Shown in pieces: positions 7,438 to 16,868 of a stretch of DNA of 64,000 nucleotides. The translations under genes and the position numbers were made by a program. The first letter of the stretch is position 1. Each line of letters begins with the position of its first letter. Origin of the DNA: Streptomyces sp. 11x1. Its GTDB lineage: Bacteria; Actinomycetota; Actinomycetes; Streptomycetales; Streptomycetaceae. The notes under the pieces were generated by a model, which saw nothing but the letters and a program-made list of their open reading frames with translations, did not search any database and was not told the origin of the DNA. The stretch is taken from the NCBI RefSeq assembly GCF_032598905.1, contig NZ_CP122458.1, forward strand, positions 1,178,001 through 1,242,000, written 5' to 3'.

Positions 7438-10355
7438 GCGGCTCCCTCGCTGCTCGGTGACATGGCGCTGGCAGGTCGGTCCTGCCGCCGTAGGCCCTGG
7501 GGCTGGACGCGGTCGAGTCGGAATCGCTGGTTGGTGCTGCCGGTGGCTGCCCACTGGGAGATGCGGGCCCCGTCGGCGGTGGAGCTCTCCCACACGTCCA
7601 GGGCGAGGCCGCTCTGCCGGTTGACCAGACTGACCACGCCACCGCCGTGGTCGACTGTCCGCCACTGCTGGCCGGTGGTGTCGGTGTCCGGCTGCTGGGT
7701 GATGTCGGCGCCGCTGCCGCTACCGGCGGCTTGCAGGAACAGCCCACTGTGCCCAACCCGGATCTTGTGGTGCCCGCCGTCGGAGGGCAGGAACTCGAAG
7801 TGCTGGTTGAGACCGGCGGTGATCTGCCACTGGATCAGCCGCGCACCGGCGGCCGTGGACGCACCGCTGATGTCGGCGGCCTTGCCGCTGTGCTGGGCCA
7901 CCAGCCGATAGGCCACGCCGGTCTCCACCGGCCCCGACCTGCGTGCGGACGCGCGGTAGGTGTGGCCGGCCTGGCCCGCGAACTCGATGAGATCGGTCTC
8001 GAGCCGCTTCGGCTGGACGGAATCGCCGCTCGATTCGTCCCGCAGCGTGAAGTCACCGGCGAAGATCCGGCTGCGCACCCGGACGGCACCGGTTCGGTCG
8101 GGTGTGACGACGCACTCGATCCGGTCGCTGCTCCACTCGGCGCCGACGGTGTGTCCGCCGCGGCCGCGCAGTCCGCTCACGCGCCCGGTGGGCCAGGCGG
8201 CCGGCAGCGCCGGCAGCACGTGGAGTTCGCCGTTGTGGCTCTGCAGCAGCATCTCCGCGATGCCCGAGGTGGCGCCGAAGTTGCCGTCGATCTGGAACGG
8301 CGGGTGCAGGTCGAACATGTTGGGCGCGAGCCGGTCCGTCCGCACCAGGTCCCGGATCAGCTTGTGGGCCCGGGCGCCCTCCTCCAACCGGGCCCAGAAG
8401 TTGATCTTCCACGCGAGCGACCATCCCGTCCCGTCGTCACCGCGCAGCTCCAGCGTCCGCCGCGCGGCCTCGTGCAACTGGGGTGTCCCGCGCTTGGTGA
8501 TCTGGTTGCTCGGATGCAGACCGTACAGGTGGGACACGTGCCGGTGAGTCCGCTCGGTCTCCACCCAGTCGGCCAGCCACTCCTGGACATTGCCCCTGGA
8601 GCCGACCCGCGTCGGCGACAGCCGGTCCCGGGCCGCCAGTGCCTGAGCGCGGAAGGCGGCGTCCACGCCGAGGACTTCGCCGGCGCGGGCGACGCTGTTG
8701 AAGAGGTCGCGCAGGATCTGGTTGTCCATGGTGGGCCCGGCGCAGACGGTGGCGTTCGCGTGGTGAGGGAGCTCCGGAGAGTTCGACGGGTTGGTGACCA
8801 GGTGGCCGAGCGTCGGGTGGACGACGAGGGTGTCGAGGAAGAACTGGGCGGCGCCCTTCAGGGCCGGGTAGTTGGAGCGGAGGAAGTCGATGTCACCGGT
8901 GAACAGGTAGTGGTCCCAGATCAGGGTGGCCAGCCACGCGCCACCGGTCTGCCACATCCCCCACTGCGCTCCGTCGACGACCGAGGCCCCCCGCCACGCG
9001 TCGGTGTTGTGATGCGTCACCCAGCCGCCGGCACCGTACTGCGCCTGGGCCACCCGGGCGCCGGTCACCGTCAGGTCGTCGATCATGTCGAAGACCGGGC
9101 GGAAGCACTCGGACAGGTTCGTCGTGTCGGCGGGCCAGTAGTTCATCGGCAGGTTGGCGTTGATGGTGAACTTCGAGTCCCAGGACGGAGCCATCTGGTC
9201 GTTCCAGATGCCCTGCAGGTTCGCCGGCTGGGTGCCCGGCCGCGAGGACGAGATGAGCAGGTACCGGCCGAACTGGAACAACAGGGCGGAGAACTGCGGG
9301 TCGTTGACCTGTGCGTGCTGCGCGATCCGTACGTCGGTCGGCTGGTCGGCCGCCGTCGTACGGCCCAGATCGATCGACACCCGGTTGAACAACCCCTGGT
9401 AGTCGGCGAGATGCCGGCGGCGCAGTTCGTCGACGCCGACGTTGCGGGCGGCGTCGAGGTGGCGCCGCGCGATCCCCTGGTAGTCGCCGCCGACGTTGCG
9501 GAAGTCGACGTAGCTGGAGCCGATCGACACCAGCACCGTCACGCTGGTGGCGCCGGAGACCCGCAGGGTGCCGCCCGAGCTGCTGACCGTGCCGCCTGTC
9601 ACGGCGGCGTGGGCCAGGGCAAGGAATCGGACCCGCCCGGTGATGCCTTCCATGGTGCCGGAGGTGCCGTCGAGGGCGATCGTGGCCCCGTCCGGGCTGG
9701 ACACCGTGGTGCGTTGTGGGCTGTCGAAGGTGGCGGTGAAGGTCAGGGAGTTGGCGCGGTCGGCCGTCAGCCGGGTCACGATCAGCTGGTCGGGTGCGCT
9801 GGCGAAAGCCTCACGCTGGTACCGCACGCCGTTCAGCACGTAGGTCGTGGTGGCCGTGGCGGTGGTGAGGTCGAGCGTCCGGTTGTGCTGCGACGCACCG
9901 GTGGCGCTGCCGAAGGAGAGCCGAAGGTTTCCGACCGGCTGGTAGGCCAGCTGCCCGGCCGGGCTGCCCAGCATCGCCTGATTGATCAGGTCCTGCGCCG
10001 GTCCCCACTGATCCGCGAAGACCCGCCGCCGGATCTCCGCGATGTTGGCCGCGCCGCGGGTGTTGGCGGAGTCGTACGGGCCGCCGGCCCAGACGGTGTC
10101 CTCGTTGAGCTGCAGCCGCTCGGTGTCGACGTTGCCGAACACCATCGCGCCGAGGCGTCCGTTGCCGATCGGCAGTGCCCGCAGCCAGTCCGCGCCGGCC
10201 GGCTTGTCGTACCACAGGGCGAGGTCGTCGGCGGCCAGAACCTCCGGCGGCGCGGCCGAGCCGGACCTGGCGACGGCCGTCCACCCACCCGGCACGATCC
10301 CTGCTCCAGCCGCCGCCCCGGCGGCGAGGAACCGTCTGCGTGTCACCTCGGACAT
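7434..10355 (-). CDS. Secreted GH95-family glycosidase (alpha-L-fucosidase/galactosidase type) with RICIN lectin
   Basis: 973 residues. The N-terminus [15 protein letters not shown] is a twin-arginine signal. The GH95 domain spans about 40-800, with [15 protein letters not shown] and [13 protein letters not shown] at its start, then [13 protein letters not shown] (the conserved Asn region of the active site), and [20 protein letters not shown] (the Asp region). A RICIN lectin follows (about 815-950). GH95 enzymes are inverting alpha-1,2-L-fucosidases or alpha-L-galactosidases acting on xyloglucan, pectin or host glycans; the sequence alone does not separate the two. It is the middle gene of a GH5-GH95-esterase run, overlapping the esterase by 4 bp. 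Tat export means it folds before secretion. Confidence 0.92.
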   Translation of the reverse strand: MSEVTRRRFLAAGAAAGAGIVPGGWTAVARSGSAAPPEVLAADDLALWYDKPAGADWLRALPIGNGRLGAMVFGNVDTERLQLNEDTVWAGGPYDSANTRGAANIAEIRRRVFADQWGPAQDLINQAMLGSPAGQLAYQPVGNLRLSFGSATGASQHNRTLDLTTATATTTYVLNGVRYQREAFASAPDQLIVTRLTADRANSLTFTATFDSPQRTTVSSPDGATIALDGTSGTMEGITGRVRFLALAHAAVTGGTVSSSGGTLRVSGATSVTVLVSIGSSYVDFRNVGGDYQGIARRHLDAARNVGVDELRRRHLADYQGLFNRVSIDLGRTTAADQPTDVRIAQHAQVNDPQFSALLFQFGRYLLISSSRPGTQPANLQGIWNDQMAPSWDSKFTINANLPMNYWPADTTNLSECFRPVFDMIDDLTVTGARVAQAQYGAGGWVTHHNTDAWRGASVVDGAQWGMWQTGGAWLATLIWDHYLFTGDIDFLRSNYPALKGAAQFFLDTLVVHPTLGHLVTNPSNSPELPHHANATVCAGPTMDNQILRDLFNSVARAGEVLGVDAAFRAQALAARDRLSPTRVGSRGNVQEWLADWVETERTHRHVSHLYGLHPSNQITKRGTPQLHEAARRTLELRGDDGTGWSLAWKINFWARLEEGARAHKLIRDLVRTDRLAPNMFDLHPPFQIDGNFGATSGIAEMLLQSHNGELHVLPALPAAWPTGRVSGLRGRGGHTVGAEWSSDRIECVVTPDRTGAVRVRSRIFAGDFTLRDESSGDSVQPKRLETDLIEFAGQAGHTYRASARRSGPVETGVAYRLVAQHSGKAADISGASTAAGARLIQWQITAGLNQHFEFLPSDGGHHKIRVGHSGLFLQAAGSGSGADITQQPDTDTTGQQWRTVDHGGGVVSLVNRQSGLALDVWESSTADGARISQWAATGSTNQRFRLDRVQPQGLRRQDRPASAMSPSSEGAA

Positions 10356-10579
10356 GTCGTACTCCCTTCACGGACTGGAGCAGGTCATTGACTTGGGTGA
10401 TGACGAACCGCCGGTGAGGAAGGCGACGGCCGTACGCGGGGCGGCCGGCGCGTCGGGCGCCGGCTTCCGGACGAACGCCGGAGCCTCGGGCGCTCGGATC
10501 AGCCGGTCCGTGCCGGCGTCCGCCCACTCGACTGGGAGCGGCCCGTTGGTCTCCACGCGGAGCGCGCCGCGGCCGGCGG
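10356..10579 (-). other. Spacer between GH5 and GH95 genes, possible coding relic
   Basis: A 224-bp gap. On the minus strand it is open for about 70 codons (for example LRVETNGPLPVEWADAGTD, ending SMTCSSP) with gene-like codon use but no recognised domain. It may be the tail of a lost glycosidase or leader sequence. It holds no clear promoter. Confidence 0.3.
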
Positions 10580-12061
10580 TCACCGTTCACCGTGTCCGCC
10601 GAGTCGGGCGTCGCGTCGCGCGTCAGTGTTCTGGATCTGCCATCTCTGGTTGTCGCCGCCCCAGCACGCCCACAGCTGCACCTTGAAGGTGGTGGTGTTC
10701 ACGTCGAGGCAGAGGCCGGAGTGAATGCCGCGGATGGTGCCGTCAGTGCTTACCGTCCACCTCTGGTTGTCGCCGCCGTTGCACGCCCACGTGCCGACCA
10801 CGGTGCCGCTCGTCGTCCCGCTGCCGTACGCATCCAGGCATTTCTGGCCCCCCAGTGCGGTGAGCTGTCCGCCGGGCGTCAAGGTCCACTGCCGACCGGC
10901 CGTGTCGGCGCAGGTCTCCACCTGGACCTGGATGTTCGCCGCGGTCCCGCCGGGGATGTCCAGACAGCGCCCGGTGCCGACGTTGCGCAGCAAGCTCGTC
11001 GGGGCCGGGACGTCGCCGTCCAGGCCCCAGCCGTACCGGAGGCGCTCGCGGCCGCTGGCGCTGGGGGTGCTGAGCGTGAGGTCGGTACCGGTGCCGTGCA
11101 GTTTCTGCATGGCATACCAGTCGTCACCCTGGCCGGCGCGTATCTTTCCGCCCAGCCCGGGCCAGTAGACGGAGCCGATCCGCAGTTCCCGGAGCACCGT
11201 GGTGGTGGCCCGGAAGTAGCGCACGAAGTTGTCGGAGCTGCCGGCGTCGTGGTAGTTGAGCCCGGTGTCCATCGGCGCGCCGAACTCGTCGACGACAGTG
11301 CGGTCGGCGCAGGAGCCGATCGCGTTCCGCAGATACGCCACCCACTGGTCGTAGGTCTTCGCACCGCTGAAGAACGTGTAGTGGTGCAGCGACAGGAACG
11401 TCCCGTCGAGGCGGCGGTCGGCGCACATGGACTTGATGTCGGTGTTCAGGCCCGCGCCGCTGACGAAGATACGGTTCCGCGGAATCGACGGGTGGCTGCT
11501 GATCCAGCTGCTCACCAGGTTCGCCCACTCACCGGCGCTGTGCCCCGCCGGTTCGTTCATCGGCTCGAAGTGGACGAGGCTGTTGGTGCCGTACCGGGCG
11601 AGCACGGTGTTCCACATGGTGTCGAAGGCGCTCGGGTCGACGATGCGACCGCCGCGGGCGGCCACCCCGTCCTCCCAGTAGGAGAGGACGACCTTGATTC
11701 CCTTCGCGGTGGCCGCGTCTATCGCGCCTGTGTACGCGCTCCACCAGCTCGTCCCGACTGTGTAGGTGTTGATGGGGAGCCGAACGGTGTTGGCGCCGAG
11801 GTTGTTCTCGAAGCCGGTGTAGACGGCGTTGGCCTTCGCCACGACCGTCTGGTAGCTGTCGGAGCCGCTCAACCCGTGCAGGACCAGCGGGCCACCGTGG
11901 AAGTTGTCACCGAGCCGGGCCCAGTTGACACCACGGAACTGGGCGGTGTCGGCGGCGGCCGGCGAGGCGCTCTGGGGCTCGACGACCGCGAGCGCGCCGA
12001 GCGCGGTCAGGACGCAGGCGAGCGCCCGGGCGAGGTAGCGTCGGCGATGGGTGTGGGGCAT
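10580..12061 (-). CDS. Secreted GH5 glycoside hydrolase with RICIN lectin
   Basis: 493 residues: signal peptide (about 1-37), GH5 TIM barrel (about 40-340), RICIN lectin (about 354-480) and a short charged tail. The GH5 acid/base Glu is in LVHFEPMNEPAG (near residue 169) and the nucleophile Glu in VVDEFGAPMD (near 259). FRGVNWARLGDNFHGG opens the barrel and LSLHHYTFF is the usual strand-6 motif. It should cleave a beta-linked backbone such as glucan, mannan or xyloglucan outside the cell. It is first of three co-directional genes (GH5, GH95, esterase), with promoter sequence expected in the 430-bp upstream gap. The subfamily is not assignable by eye. Confidence 0.88.
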   Translation of the reverse strand: MPHTHRRRYLARALACVLTALGALAVVEPQSASPAAADTAQFRGVNWARLGDNFHGGPLVLHGLSGSDSYQTVVAKANAVYTGFENNLGANTVRLPINTYTVGTSWWSAYTGAIDAATAKGIKVVLSYWEDGVAARGGRIVDPSAFDTMWNTVLARYGTNSLVHFEPMNEPAGHSAGEWANLVSSWISSHPSIPRNRIFVSGAGLNTDIKSMCADRRLDGTFLSLHHYTFFSGAKTYDQWVAYLRNAIGSCADRTVVDEFGAPMDTGLNYHDAGSSDNFVRYFRATTTVLRELRIGSVYWPGLGGKIRAGQGDDWYAMQKLHGTGTDLTLSTPSASGRERLRYGWGLDGDVPAPTSLLRNVGTGRCLDIPGGTAANIQVQVETCADTAGRQWTLTPGGQLTALGGQKCLDAYGSGTTSGTVVGTWACNGGDNQRWTVSTDGTIRGIHSGLCLDVNTTTFKVQLWACWGGDNQRWQIQNTDARRDARLGGHGER

Positions 12062-12491
12062 GGTCGTGTCTCCCCGGTCGGCGGTGTGGTCACGTCTGCG
12101 CTGTGCGGGATCTGTTGACGCCTGCCGGCAGCCGGCCGAGCCGGCGCGGAGCTTGCCCTCTCCGCGCCGGCCCCCTCCCAGATCGCTCGCGCAGCGAGCA
12201 TGTCAGCGTCATGCCGCTGCCGTGGCGCCTGGAAAGCCTCGCTCCCCGGCTTCGCCCGGATCTCCGCCGCCGGCGTCGGGGTCCATGCCCTGGTACGGAA
12301 ACCGCGAATCGCAATCCGTAGATCGATTTCGGATTCCGCTTTCACAGGTCATGAATGGGGAACGTCACGCGTCGAACGACTAGAAGATTGACAGATTGCC
12401 ATGGCCTATTCAAGAGGGAATCGTCGATATATATATCGGCCTGAGCCGTCGTACAAGCAACCGGAGAAGCGGGACTATTGACGGCCTCCTC
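12062..12491. promoter_or_regulatory. 430-bp upstream region of the GH5-GH95-esterase genes
   Basis: No gene is evident. The stretch 12300-12440 is unusually AT-rich for this genome and contains a perfect 14-bp palindrome, CGATATATATATCG, at 12425-12438. It lies upstream of the GH5 gene and downstream of the sigma-factor gene, so it probably holds the promoter of the three-gene glycosidase set. I cannot identify -10/-35 boxes with confidence. Confidence 0.4.
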
Positions 12492-13496
12492 TCATAACGT
12501 TTCCAGGCGGCGAATTTGAGTGAAGGACGCGTGTATATCGGGGCAGTTTTCGTTATCGGCGATCGGCTTGAACAGTCGCAGTCGCCGTAGCGTCGAAAAG
12601 CACGGTGCCGTCGCCGAACGCGATGACCTGGGTGCCGACTCGGCTCCCCTCACGACGGCATTGTCGGTCGCCCCGGCGCGCGCGGGTTCGTCGAGCACCG
12701 TGGTCTGCCGCGCGAGTGGGACGGGGAGCAGCGCCAAGGCGACGATCAGCCGCTCGAGGGGTACCAGTTCGTCGGCGGCCAGGCCGCAGTCCGCACAGGA
12801 TCGGGTGTGCCGGGTGATGCGCTTACGCCACAGCGTGCTCGGTACGCCGTCCCAGCCCGCCAGCGCGGCGGTCAGCTGTGGGCACCGGGGGCTGGCTTCC
12901 AGCGCGGCGACGAGTGACCGACTCAGCTCCAGCTGGTTGCGCATCCGCTGGACGCGCACACCCGCGTGGGCCACGCTCGTTCCCAGCGCCGCCGCGAGCT
13001 CCGCCCTCGTCAGCCGGCCCGCGGTCTCCAGCCACCACAGCGACAGCAGCGCCCGGGCGCCCGGGTCGAGCCATCGACTGGCGCGTACGGTCTTGCGGCG
13101 ATGACCGGACAGCTCGACGTGGATCAGCGCCAGGTTCTCGGCGTCGGCGTCGGCGTCCGGCGGGTCGGTCATCTCGTCGAGGGAGGCCGTCCGTTCGGCG
13201 TCCGTCCGCCGCCGGTGCAGATGGGTGCTGATCTGTCGTGTGGCGATCGTGGTCAGCCAGGGCCGGAAGCACTCCGGGGCGCGCAACGTGCGCAGCTCGG
13301 GAAGTGCCCGCAGCATCGTCTCCTGCACCACGTCGTCGACGTCCGCAAGCTCACCCAGTGCCCTGCGCACGATCGCGTACACCAGCGGCAGGTACGTCGC
13401 GGCCAGGTCGTCGAGCGCTCGTGGATCGCCGGCCTGTGCGGCGACGACCAGGCTCGTCTCGTCGACTCGGCCGGCTCGCATCACGAGTCCGTACAT
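12492..13496 (-). CDS. ECF-type RNA polymerase sigma factor
   Basis: 334 residues from the ATG at 13496; an ATG at 13481 is also possible. Region 2 is clear: LVVAAQAGDPRALDDLAATY, then LPLVYAIVRRALG and DVDDVVQETMLRALPEL. Region 4 has RLTRAELAAALGTSVAHAGV, a helix-turn-helix. After it come paired cysteines in RHTRSCADCGLAADELVPLE, resembling a zinc-finger anti-sigma fold fused to the sigma factor, then a hydrophobic segment and a variable tail. It may direct transcription of nearby carbohydrate genes, since sigma factors of this layout often sit beside lectin or glycosidase genes in Streptomyces, but no target is shown here. No strong ribosome site decides the start. Confidence 0.75.
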   Translation of the reverse strand: MYGLVMRAGRVDETSLVVAAQAGDPRALDDLAATYLPLVYAIVRRALGELADVDDVVQETMLRALPELRTLRAPECFRPWLTTIATRQISTHLHRRRTDAERTASLDEMTDPPDADADAENLALIHVELSGHRRKTVRASRWLDPGARALLSLWWLETAGRLTRAELAAALGTSVAHAGVRVQRMRNQLELSRSLVAALEASPRCPQLTAALAGWDGVPSTLWRKRITRHTRSCADCGLAADELVPLERLIVALALLPVPLARQTTVLDEPARAGATDNAVVRGAESAPRSSRSATAPCFSTLRRLRLFKPIADNENCPDIHASFTQIRRLETL

Positions 13497-13596
13497 GGTG
13501 CCGCGGGCAGGGCCGCCCAGGTGCCGCGCACGTCGCCACCCTCGGGTTCGCACGCACGATCGTCGCGGGCGTGACCGGCTGGTAATGCTCGGCGGC

Positions 13597-13870
13597 TCAT
13601 AATCGCCCCAGCCATCCGCCGTCGACGGGAAGAGCGACGCCGTCGACATGGTCCGACGCCGGGGAGGCGAGGAACACCGTGGCCCCGGCGAGATCGTCGG
13701 CGGGTTTCCAGCGACCGGCCGGGATCCGGCCGAGGATCGCCCGGTCGCGCTGGGGGTCCGCGCGTGACACCTCGGTGTCGTCGGTGGCGATGCAGCCCGG
13801 TGCGACGGCGTCGGCGTCGAGGGCGTGGGCCCGGCGGTGGACAGCCGCTTTCATCGGTCCTCCAGCCTCA
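13597..13870 (-). pseudogene. SDR dehydrogenase remnant (KduD-like C-terminus)
   Basis: Reads [20 protein letters not shown], then [19 protein letters not shown], and ends [16 protein letters not shown]. This is the last 80-odd residues of 2-dehydro-3-deoxy-D-gluconate 5-dehydrogenase (KduD)/SDR proteins. The Rossmann NAD-binding half and the YxxxK active site are missing, and the fragment runs into the 3' end of the dehydratase gene. A complete KduD would act in uronate or sugar-acid breakdown, the same kind of chemistry as its neighbour, so a deletion probably removed its 5' part. Confidence 0.75.
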
Positions 13871-15053
13871 TGGTGTCGAACGTCCCTTCCGCGGTGGATC
13901 GGCATGGTCCAGGGGTGACCGCGAGCAGCCGTCGGCCGGCCTGCTCCGGCCGTATGTGCGGTCCGTCGGGTGCGTGTGCCGTTCGCTGACGGGCCCCGGT
14001 CATCACCGTTTCGTCGATCCGGATGCCCAGGCCCGGCGTGTCGCCGAGCACGAAGGCGCCGTCCTCGACGTGCAGGTCCATCGCGACGCCGAGCGGCGGC
14101 TGTAGGCCCTGCAGTTCGCTGACGAGGTGGTTGGGCACCGAGGTCGCGGCGTGCAGCAGCGCGACAGGCGTGTTGCCGATCGGGCTGACCGGCAGGTCGT
14201 AGGCGTGCGCCAGCGCGGCGACACGCAGGAAGTGGGTGACTCCCCAGACCGCGGCCGTCTGGACGATGTCGACGCCTCCGGCAGCGATCAGCGGGCGGAA
14301 CTGTTCGAGGCCGGTGAGGTTCTCCCCGCTGGCGACCGCCGTCCGTACGCCACGGCTGACCACGGCCAGGCCGTCGGCGTCCCAGCGCCGGACCGGCTCC
14401 TCGATCCAGGTCAGGTCGAGTGTGCGTTCCAGTTCACCGACGTGGCGTACCGCCTGCTTGCGGCTCCAGGACTCGTTGGCATCCAGCATGAGCCCTGGCC
14501 GGGTCCCGTGCGCGGCCTCGGTCAGTACCTCGCGTACGAGCGACAGTCGGTGCCGGTCGCGCTCGATGTCCAGGCCGCCCTTGAGCTTCGCCGCCCTCAG
14601 ACCGCGTTCGGCATAGGCCTGGTAGGTGGCGACGAGCTCGTCGTCGGTGAGGCCGATGTCCAGGCCGGAGGCGTAGGCGTGGACCATGCGGTCGTTGCCG
14701 CCGAGCAACCGCCACAGCGGCTCGCCCACGGCCTGTGCCTTGATGTCCCACAACGCCGTGTCGAACGCGCCGATCGTGCCGAACACCACGCCGGCATGCC
14801 CGGCTTTGAAGGTGTGCCGCAGCATGCGGTCGTAGAGCGCGGTCACCGCGCGCGGGTCCCGGCCGTCGATGGCGGCGAAGATCGCCTCGGCTTCCACGTG
14901 CGGTCCCAGGCCGACTCCGGTGATCCCCTCATCGGTCTCGACGATGACGACCGGCACGGGCACGACGCCGTCGGTGTAGACGCCGTTGGCGTCACCGACA
15001 GGTCGGCCCCATCGCTGTGCCGTCGTCAGGGTTCTGTACCCGGTGATGCGCAT
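13851..15053 (-). CDS. Enolase-superfamily (mandelate racemase/muconate lactonizing type) sugar-acid dehydratase
   Basis: 400 residues. N-terminal capping domain (about 1-125), then a TIM barrel with AAKLKGGLD (K-x-K base near residue 155), metal ligands in LMLDANESW (about 192), TWIEEPVRR (about 217) and AVASGENL (about 242). The family abstracts a proton alpha to a carboxylate; neighbours with sugar ABC transport suggest a sugar-acid dehydratase. The usual Asp and His of the mandelate-racemase dyad are absent: the region reads [13 protein letters not shown] and VSPIGNTPV. The C-terminal 40 residues past RIDETVMTG are not family-like and run over the KduD remnant, so the original stop may have been lost. 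It starts 4 bp after the permease stop, in one operon. Confidence 0.82.
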   Translation of the reverse strand: MRITGYRTLTTAQRWGRPVGDANGVYTDGVVPVPVVIVETDEGITGVGLGPHVEAEAIFAAIDGRDPRAVTALYDRMLRHTFKAGHAGVVFGTIGAFDTALWDIKAQAVGEPLWRLLGGNDRMVHAYASGLDIGLTDDELVATYQAYAERGLRAAKLKGGLDIERDRHRLSLVREVLTEAAHGTRPGLMLDANESWSRKQAVRHVGELERTLDLTWIEEPVRRWDADGLAVVSRGVRTAVASGENLTGLEQFRPLIAAGGVDIVQTAAVWGVTHFLRVAALAHAYDLPVSPIGNTPVALLHAATSVPNHLVSELQGLQPPLGVAMDLHVEDGAFVLGDTPGLGIRIDETVMTGARQRTAHAPDGPHIRPEQAGRRLLAVTPGPCRSTAEGTFDTMRLEDR

Positions 15054-15056
15054 GCG

Positions 15057-15884
15057 TCATCCCTTCGTCGCGCCGGCCGTCACGCCGTCGGCGATCTGGC
15101 GCTGCAGGAACAGGTAGGTCACCAACACGGGGAGCCCGGCGATCAGGACGCCGGCTGCGAAGGTGGGGATGTCGGCGGAGTACTGGCCGCGCAGTGCGGT
15201 GATGCCCACCATCAGGGTGCGATGGTCGGCCGACGGCATCATCAGCAGCGAGATGAGCACGTCGTTCCAGCAGAACAGCGCGTCGAGGATGCCCACCGAC
15301 AGCAGTGCCGGGGCACCCATCGGCAGCATGATCCGCCGGTAGACGCCGTACAGGGTGTTGCCGTCGATCCGTGCGGCGTCGACGAGTTCGGCGGGCACCG
15401 CTCGGTAGTAGCTCGTCATCAGGAAGACGGTGAACGGCAGGAACTGCGCGACGTAGGCGAGGGCCAGCCCCGGATAGGTGTCGATGAGACCGCCGTCGGC
15501 CATGATCCTGGCCAGCGGCACCATGATCACCTGGAAGGGGATGAACAGTGCCGCGAGGCAGACCAGAGTCAGCGCGGACGAGCCGCGGAACCGCACCTGG
15601 GCCAGCGCGAACCCGGCCATGGACCCGAAGAGCAGCAGCAGCGCCACGGCGCAGGCCACCACGATCACGGAGTTGAGGAAGTACCGCCCCATGCCGTCGC
15701 TGTTCCACGCCGCGCCGAGGTTGTCCCACCTCAGAGTGCCTGCCGGGGAGAACCGGTCGAGGATGTACTCCCGGCGGGTCTTCATCGCGACGTTGGCGGT
15801 GAACAGCAGCGGGTAGATCGTCGCCAGGGCGAGGAGCGCCATCGGCACGGCGATCAGCCATCTGCTCGGTCCCAGGCGGGACAT
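15057..15884 (-). CDS. Sugar ABC transporter permease (MalG/CUT1 type)
   Basis: 275 residues and about six membrane helices. The cytoplasmic coupling loop carries the EAA motif as ELVDAARIDGNTLYGVYRRI, followed by MLPMGAPALLSVGILDALFC. It ends RQIADGVTAGATKG, the usual CUT1 C-terminus. It pairs with the permease at 15884-16864, which it overlaps by one base (TGATG), and with the binding protein at 16869-18140. No ATPase gene is present in this set; CUT1 importers of Streptomyces commonly share one ATPase, and the window holds one at 59893. The substrate is unknown, probably a plant sugar or oligosaccharide. Confidence 0.92.
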   Translation of the reverse strand: MSRLGPSRWLIAVPMALLALATIYPLLFTANVAMKTRREYILDRFSPAGTLRWDNLGAAWNSDGMGRYFLNSVIVVACAVALLLLFGSMAGFALAQVRFRGSSALTLVCLAALFIPFQVIMVPLARIMADGGLIDTYPGLALAYVAQFLPFTVFLMTSYYRAVPAELVDAARIDGNTLYGVYRRIMLPMGAPALLSVGILDALFCWNDVLISLLMMPSADHRTLMVGITALRGQYSADIPTFAAGVLIAGLPVLVTYLFLQRQIADGVTAGATKG

Positions 15885-16864
15885 CAGTCCTCCCTCCCCG
15901 CCCGGCGCAGCAGGCCGACCTGCAGCAGGCCCACGACCAGCATGATGAGGAAGAGGAGGGTGGACGCGGCCGACGCGAGCGCCGGGCGGCTCATCTGCCC
16001 CTGCTGGACCCAGATGTAGTACTCCGGCAGGTAGGTCGACCCTTCCGGGCCACCACTGGTCATGACGTAGAGCAGCCCGAACATCGAGGTCAGCATCCCG
16101 ATCATCGTGGTGACGACGACGAACTGGATGGTGCGGGACAGACCCGGGATGATGACGTGCCAGATCGTCCGCGCGAGCGAGGCGCCGTCGACCCGGGCGG
16201 CGTCCAGGAGCGCGGGGTCCAGGGTCGAGAACCCGGCCAGGAACACCACCAGCGCCATCCCTGACGTCGCCCAGATGTGCACGCCGACGACGGTGAACAT
16301 GGCTACGTCGGGATCGCCGAGCCAGTCCACCGGGCCGAGCCCCGAGCCGCCGAGCACGGCGTTCAGCGGTCCGTCGAAGGCCAGGAGCAGGTTGAAGATC
16401 GCGCCGACGATCACCGGTGAGAGCACGGCCGGGAAGAAGTAGACGCTCCGGAAGACCTGGTGTCCCGGCACCCGCAGGTAGATGAAGGTGGCGAGCAGTC
16501 CGGGGATGGCGACCGCGACCGGCAGCAGCAGCACCAGCAGTCCGACGTTGCCCAGCGCGGTGCGGAACAGCGGGTCGTCGATGAGCTCGGCGTAGTTGCC
16601 GAGCCCCACCGTGGCACCGTTGTGTTCGCCGTCACCGGTGAAGGAGAAGTTGACGCCCAGTCCCAGCGGCCAGAGCCGGAGCAGCACGATGATCAGGACA
16701 GCGGGAGCGACCAGGACGTAGGGGGCGAGGCGTTCGGCGCGCCGGCTGCTACGGACTCGCGGAGATGTCGGCGCGGGGCCGCGGTCACCTACCGCCTCGC
16801 CTGTTCGTGCCCCGTCGGGCCGCTCTGCTTGAGCAGCGCGGGCCGGTGAACCCATGGGTGACAT
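15884..16864 (-). CDS. Sugar ABC transporter permease (MalF/CUT1 type)
   Basis: 326 residues. A charged cytoplasmic N-terminus of about 50 residues precedes LAPYVLVAPAVLIIVLLRLW and five more membrane segments. The EAA loop is LDAARVDGASLARTIWHVII. It forms the membrane channel with the MalG-type partner downstream. The gene starts 4 bp after the binding-protein stop codon. An in-frame ATG three codons further in is a possible alternative start. Confidence 0.92.
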   Translation of the reverse strand: MSPMGSPARAAQAERPDGARTGEAVGDRGPAPTSPRVRSSRRAERLAPYVLVAPAVLIIVLLRLWPLGLGVNFSFTGDGEHNGATVGLGNYAELIDDPLFRTALGNVGLLVLLLPVAVAIPGLLATFIYLRVPGHQVFRSVYFFPAVLSPVIVGAIFNLLLAFDGPLNAVLGGSGLGPVDWLGDPDVAMFTVVGVHIWATSGMALVVFLAGFSTLDPALLDAARVDGASLARTIWHVIIPGLSRTIQFVVVTTMIGMLTSMFGLLYVMTSGGPEGSTYLPEYYIWVQQGQMSRPALASAASTLLFLIMLVVGLLQVGLLRRAGRED

Positions 16865-16868
16865 GGCC

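Noticed and set aside
7647..10391. 914-codon plus-strand open frame
   Set aside because: Antisense shadow of the GH95 gene; high GC removes stops. The product is rich in Arg, Gly and Val without any domain, while the opposite strand has a complete family sequence.
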